The notes under the pieces: model-generated
Seen by the model: the letters and a program-made list of their open reading frames with translations, nothing else
Databases searched by the model: none
What the model was told of the DNA's origin: nothing
Position numbers and translations under genes: made by a program
Assembly: GCA_903882805.1 (NCBI GenBank)
Contig: CAIRYK010000069.1
Location: 44,329-108,328, forward strand
DNA: 64,000 bases
Direction of reading: 5' to 3'
Source: an uncultured Bacteroidota bacterium
GTDB lineage: Bacteria > Bacteroidota > Bacteroidia > Chitinophagales > Chitinophagaceae
In this document: one piece after another, positions 62,268 through 64,000 of the stretch
Layout: each line of letters starts with the position of its first letter
Numbering within the stretch: position 1 is the first letter of the stretch

Positions 62268-62939
62268 ATGAAAAAGCTGTTAACAATACTCCTTATCGCA
62301 ATAGTCGGCATACGTGCACTGGCGCAAGATACCGCTATTGATATTAATAAGCTAAAATACTACGCCAACACAGACTTGGTATATGATGTTGAGTCTATAC
62401 CCATGGTAGGGTACGAGCACTTCTTCATAACAAACAAGAAGTTACACAGCTGGCGGATAGATGCAGCATACCAAATGCACTACAACGATCAGTTTGGTAT
62501 GGTATATGCTCATGGCGACAAAGTTAGCATAGGTGTTTACGAAGGACCATCTGCAAGATTTAGCTATCAGGTTTATTACAAAAAACACAGAAAACACTGG
62601 TTAAACTATTTCTCCTATGGATTAGGCATGAAATACCTTTGGTACGATAAAACCAAAGTAAATACAGCTAAGCGCATGCCCGATGAATCGTACAGGATTC
62701 AATCCGAAAACTGTCCCGTATTCGTACCGCAATTAGCAATTGGAGCAAAGAGAATCAATAAACACTTTTGCTCCGACTTTTATGTAGGACTTCAGTTTCC
62801 GATGAAGCTTAGAGATAAAATTGTGTATGAGGAATGTGACAGCAGAGGACACTACAACAATAAAGTACCCTATTCTAATACCCAATTCACGTTTGCAATA
62901 GCTCCGCTTGTAGGTATCAAAATAGGGTATATCAATTAG
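62268..62939 (+). CDS. Secreted/outer-membrane-type protein of unknown function
   Basis: 223 residues with a signal peptide ending near RALAQ. Alternating aromatic beta strands (HSWRIDAAYQMHYNDQFGMV, FAIAPLVGIKIGY) suggest a small outer-membrane beta-barrel, and the chain ends in GIKIGYIN. Bacteroidota genomes hold many such DUF3575-like or unassigned barrels; I cannot name the family. Convergent with lysA, 8 nt apart. Confidence 0.8.
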   Translation: MKKLLTILLIAIVGIRALAQDTAIDINKLKYYANTDLVYDVESIPMVGYEHFFITNKKLHSWRIDAAYQMHYNDQFGMVYAHGDKVSIGVYEGPSARFSYQVYYKKHRKHWLNYFSYGLGMKYLWYDKTKVNTAKRMPDESYRIQSENCPVFVPQLAIGAKRINKHFCSDFYVGLQFPMKLRDKIVYEECDSRGHYNNKVPYSNTQFTFAIAPLVGIKIGYIN

Positions 62940-62947
62940 CAAAATTG

Positions 62948-64000
62948 CTATATTACTTGATTTCTCAGTAAATCCTCAAAAACATCCGGCTTTCTAATAA
63001 CACGCCAATTCCCGTTGTCAACCAATACTTCTGCTGGCTTTAAACGCGAATTGAAATTGCTACTCATTTCAAAGCCATATGCTCCAGCATTATGGAACGC
63101 CAATAGATCGCCTTCCCTAACTTCGCTTAGCACCCTATCCCACGCAAACGTATCCGTTTCGCATATATTACCTACTACCGTGTAAATTCGTTTAGGCCCT
63201 TCTGGATTGGATATATTAGTAATTTTATGGTAAGAGTCATAAAACATTGGCCTAATAAGGTGATTAAAGCCCGAATTAACACCAACAAACACTGTTGCTG
63301 TTGTTTGCTTAATTACGTTTGCTTTTACTAAAAACATACCGCTCTCGCTTACAATAAACTTACCGGGCTCAAACCATATTTCAAGTGGTCGGCCGTATTC
63401 TTGTTCAAATTCTTTTGTAGCATCTGCCACTTTTTTACCCAGCGTTGTAATATCCGTTTCATGTTCATCTTCTTTATATGGAGCTTTAAAACCGCTACCA
63501 AGGTCAATAAAATCTAATTTATCGAAATGAGCTGCAACTCCGAACATAACATCCAGGCCCTGCAAAAACACATCAATATCTTTTATCTCGCTACCAGTAT
63601 GCATGTGCAAGCCCTGAACATGTATGCCGGTTGTTTTTACAATGCGCTCAATATGGCGGAGCTGATGAATAGAAATACCAAATTTGCTATCTATATGCCC
63701 CGTGCTGATCTTATAATTACCGCCTGCAACTATGTGTGGATTAATGCGAATACAGACAGGGTAGCTACCGCCAAACTTATTGCCAAATTGCTCCAATATT
63801 GAAATGCCATCTATATTTATCTTTACCCCCAGGTCTACGCCATCTGCAATTTCCTGAAAATCAACACAGTTTGGAGTAAATAAGATTTGGTCCGGTGAAA
63901 ATCCGGCAAGTAAACCCAACTTCACTTCATAAATACTTACACAATCCAACTGTGCGCCAAAACCTTTTATGTATTTTAGGATATTAATATTGGAAAGGGC
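62948..64000 (-). CDS. lysA: Diaminopimelate decarboxylase (N-terminus outside window)
   Basis: The frame runs off the window end, so about the first 50-60 residues, including the PLP Lys region, are missing. Visible motifs: GFGAQLDCVSIYEVKLGL, the HMHTGSEI segment, DLGSGFKAPY, EPGKFIVSESG (substrate and PLP phosphate contacts), ICETDTFAWDR and GAYGFEMSSNFN. It decarboxylates meso-diaminopimelate to lysine. Cytoplasmic. Confidence 0.95.
   Translation of the reverse strand, partial: ALSNINILKYIKGFGAQLDCVSIYEVKLGLLAGFSPDQILFTPNCVDFQEIADGVDLGVKINIDGISILEQFGNKFGGSYPVCIRINPHIVAGGNYKISTGHIDSKFGISIHQLRHIERIVKTTGIHVQGLHMHTGSEIKDIDVFLQGLDVMFGVAAHFDKLDFIDLGSGFKAPYKEDEHETDITTLGKKVADATKEFEQEYGRPLEIWFEPGKFIVSESGMFLVKANVIKQTTATVFVGVNSGFNHLIRPMFYDSYHKITNISNPEGPKRIYTVVGNICETDTFAWDRVLSEVREGDLLAFHNAGAYGFEMSSNFNSRLKPAEVLVDNGNWRVIRKPDVFEDLLRNQVI

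Noticed and set aside
1..64000. CRISPR arrays, insertion sequences, prophage or integrase genes
   Set aside because: I looked for direct repeats with spacers, transposase or integrase motifs and terminal inverted repeats and saw none.

Overview
The window looks like chromosomal DNA of a Bacteroidota bacterium, most likely Chitinophagales/Chitinophagaceae. The evidence is moderate GC, type IX secretion (T9SS) C-terminal sorting domains, a PorW/SprE-like protein, a YfhO-family protein, an almost complete lack of Shine-Dalgarno sequences, and many copies of the Bacteroidota -7 promoter element (TAnnTTTG). Family placement is inference. I see no insertion sequence, prophage, integrase, rRNA or CRISPR array. 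The only RNA gene I can fully support is a tRNA-Arg(CCG).

Layout. 1-8.8 kb: the 3' part of a huge Ig-repeat surface protein and a subtilase, both ending in T9SS sorting domains, then a lipoprotein, mnmA and a DUF1697 gene. 8.9-15.6 kb: an OprB-like porin, an M1 peptidase, a Sel1-repeat protein and a GNAT acetyltransferase. 15.7-28.6 kb: a nitrogen-oxide island with ric/scdA, a fasciclin lipoprotein, a group III truncated hemoglobin, nosYFD, a membrane-NosL fusion, clade II nosZ, a cytochrome c lipoprotein, a Crp/Fnr regulator, an undescribed polytopic membrane protein, a NorC-like cytochrome, a NorB-like protein that has lost several canonical ligands, and a second Crp/Fnr regulator. 28.7-30.6 kb: an exported pirin, a nitroreductase and a pseudo-receiver. 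31-42.5 kb: YfhO, a flippase, a Kir channel, rimO, yajQ, porW-like and an orphan atpZ. 42.5-51.2 kb: small and accessory genes (SprT, EVE, a kinase-like protein without an ATPase domain, IscA, MmcQ, YwqK, a stand-alone DUF262 protein, a broken VWA gene). 51.2-64 kb: housekeeping genes dapA, accA, ndh, folK, recQ, pyrD, hemJ-hemH and a partial lysA.

The strongest new signal is a shared promoter architecture in the nitrogen-oxide island. An FNR-like dyad (roughly TGAYT-NN-ARTCA) lies exactly 23 nt upstream of a -7 element in front of ric, fasciclin, the cytochrome c-nos operon, the crp gene and the NorB-like operon. This predicts one regulon, with the local Crp/Fnr protein as its probable activator. 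Other notable points are four genes in which the -7 element sits exactly 4 nt before the ATG (predicted leaderless mRNAs), a very short candidate RNA near 48.25 kb, and three apparent frameshifts at homopolymers (A/T runs of 5, 6 and 11), which are either assembly indels or real lesions.
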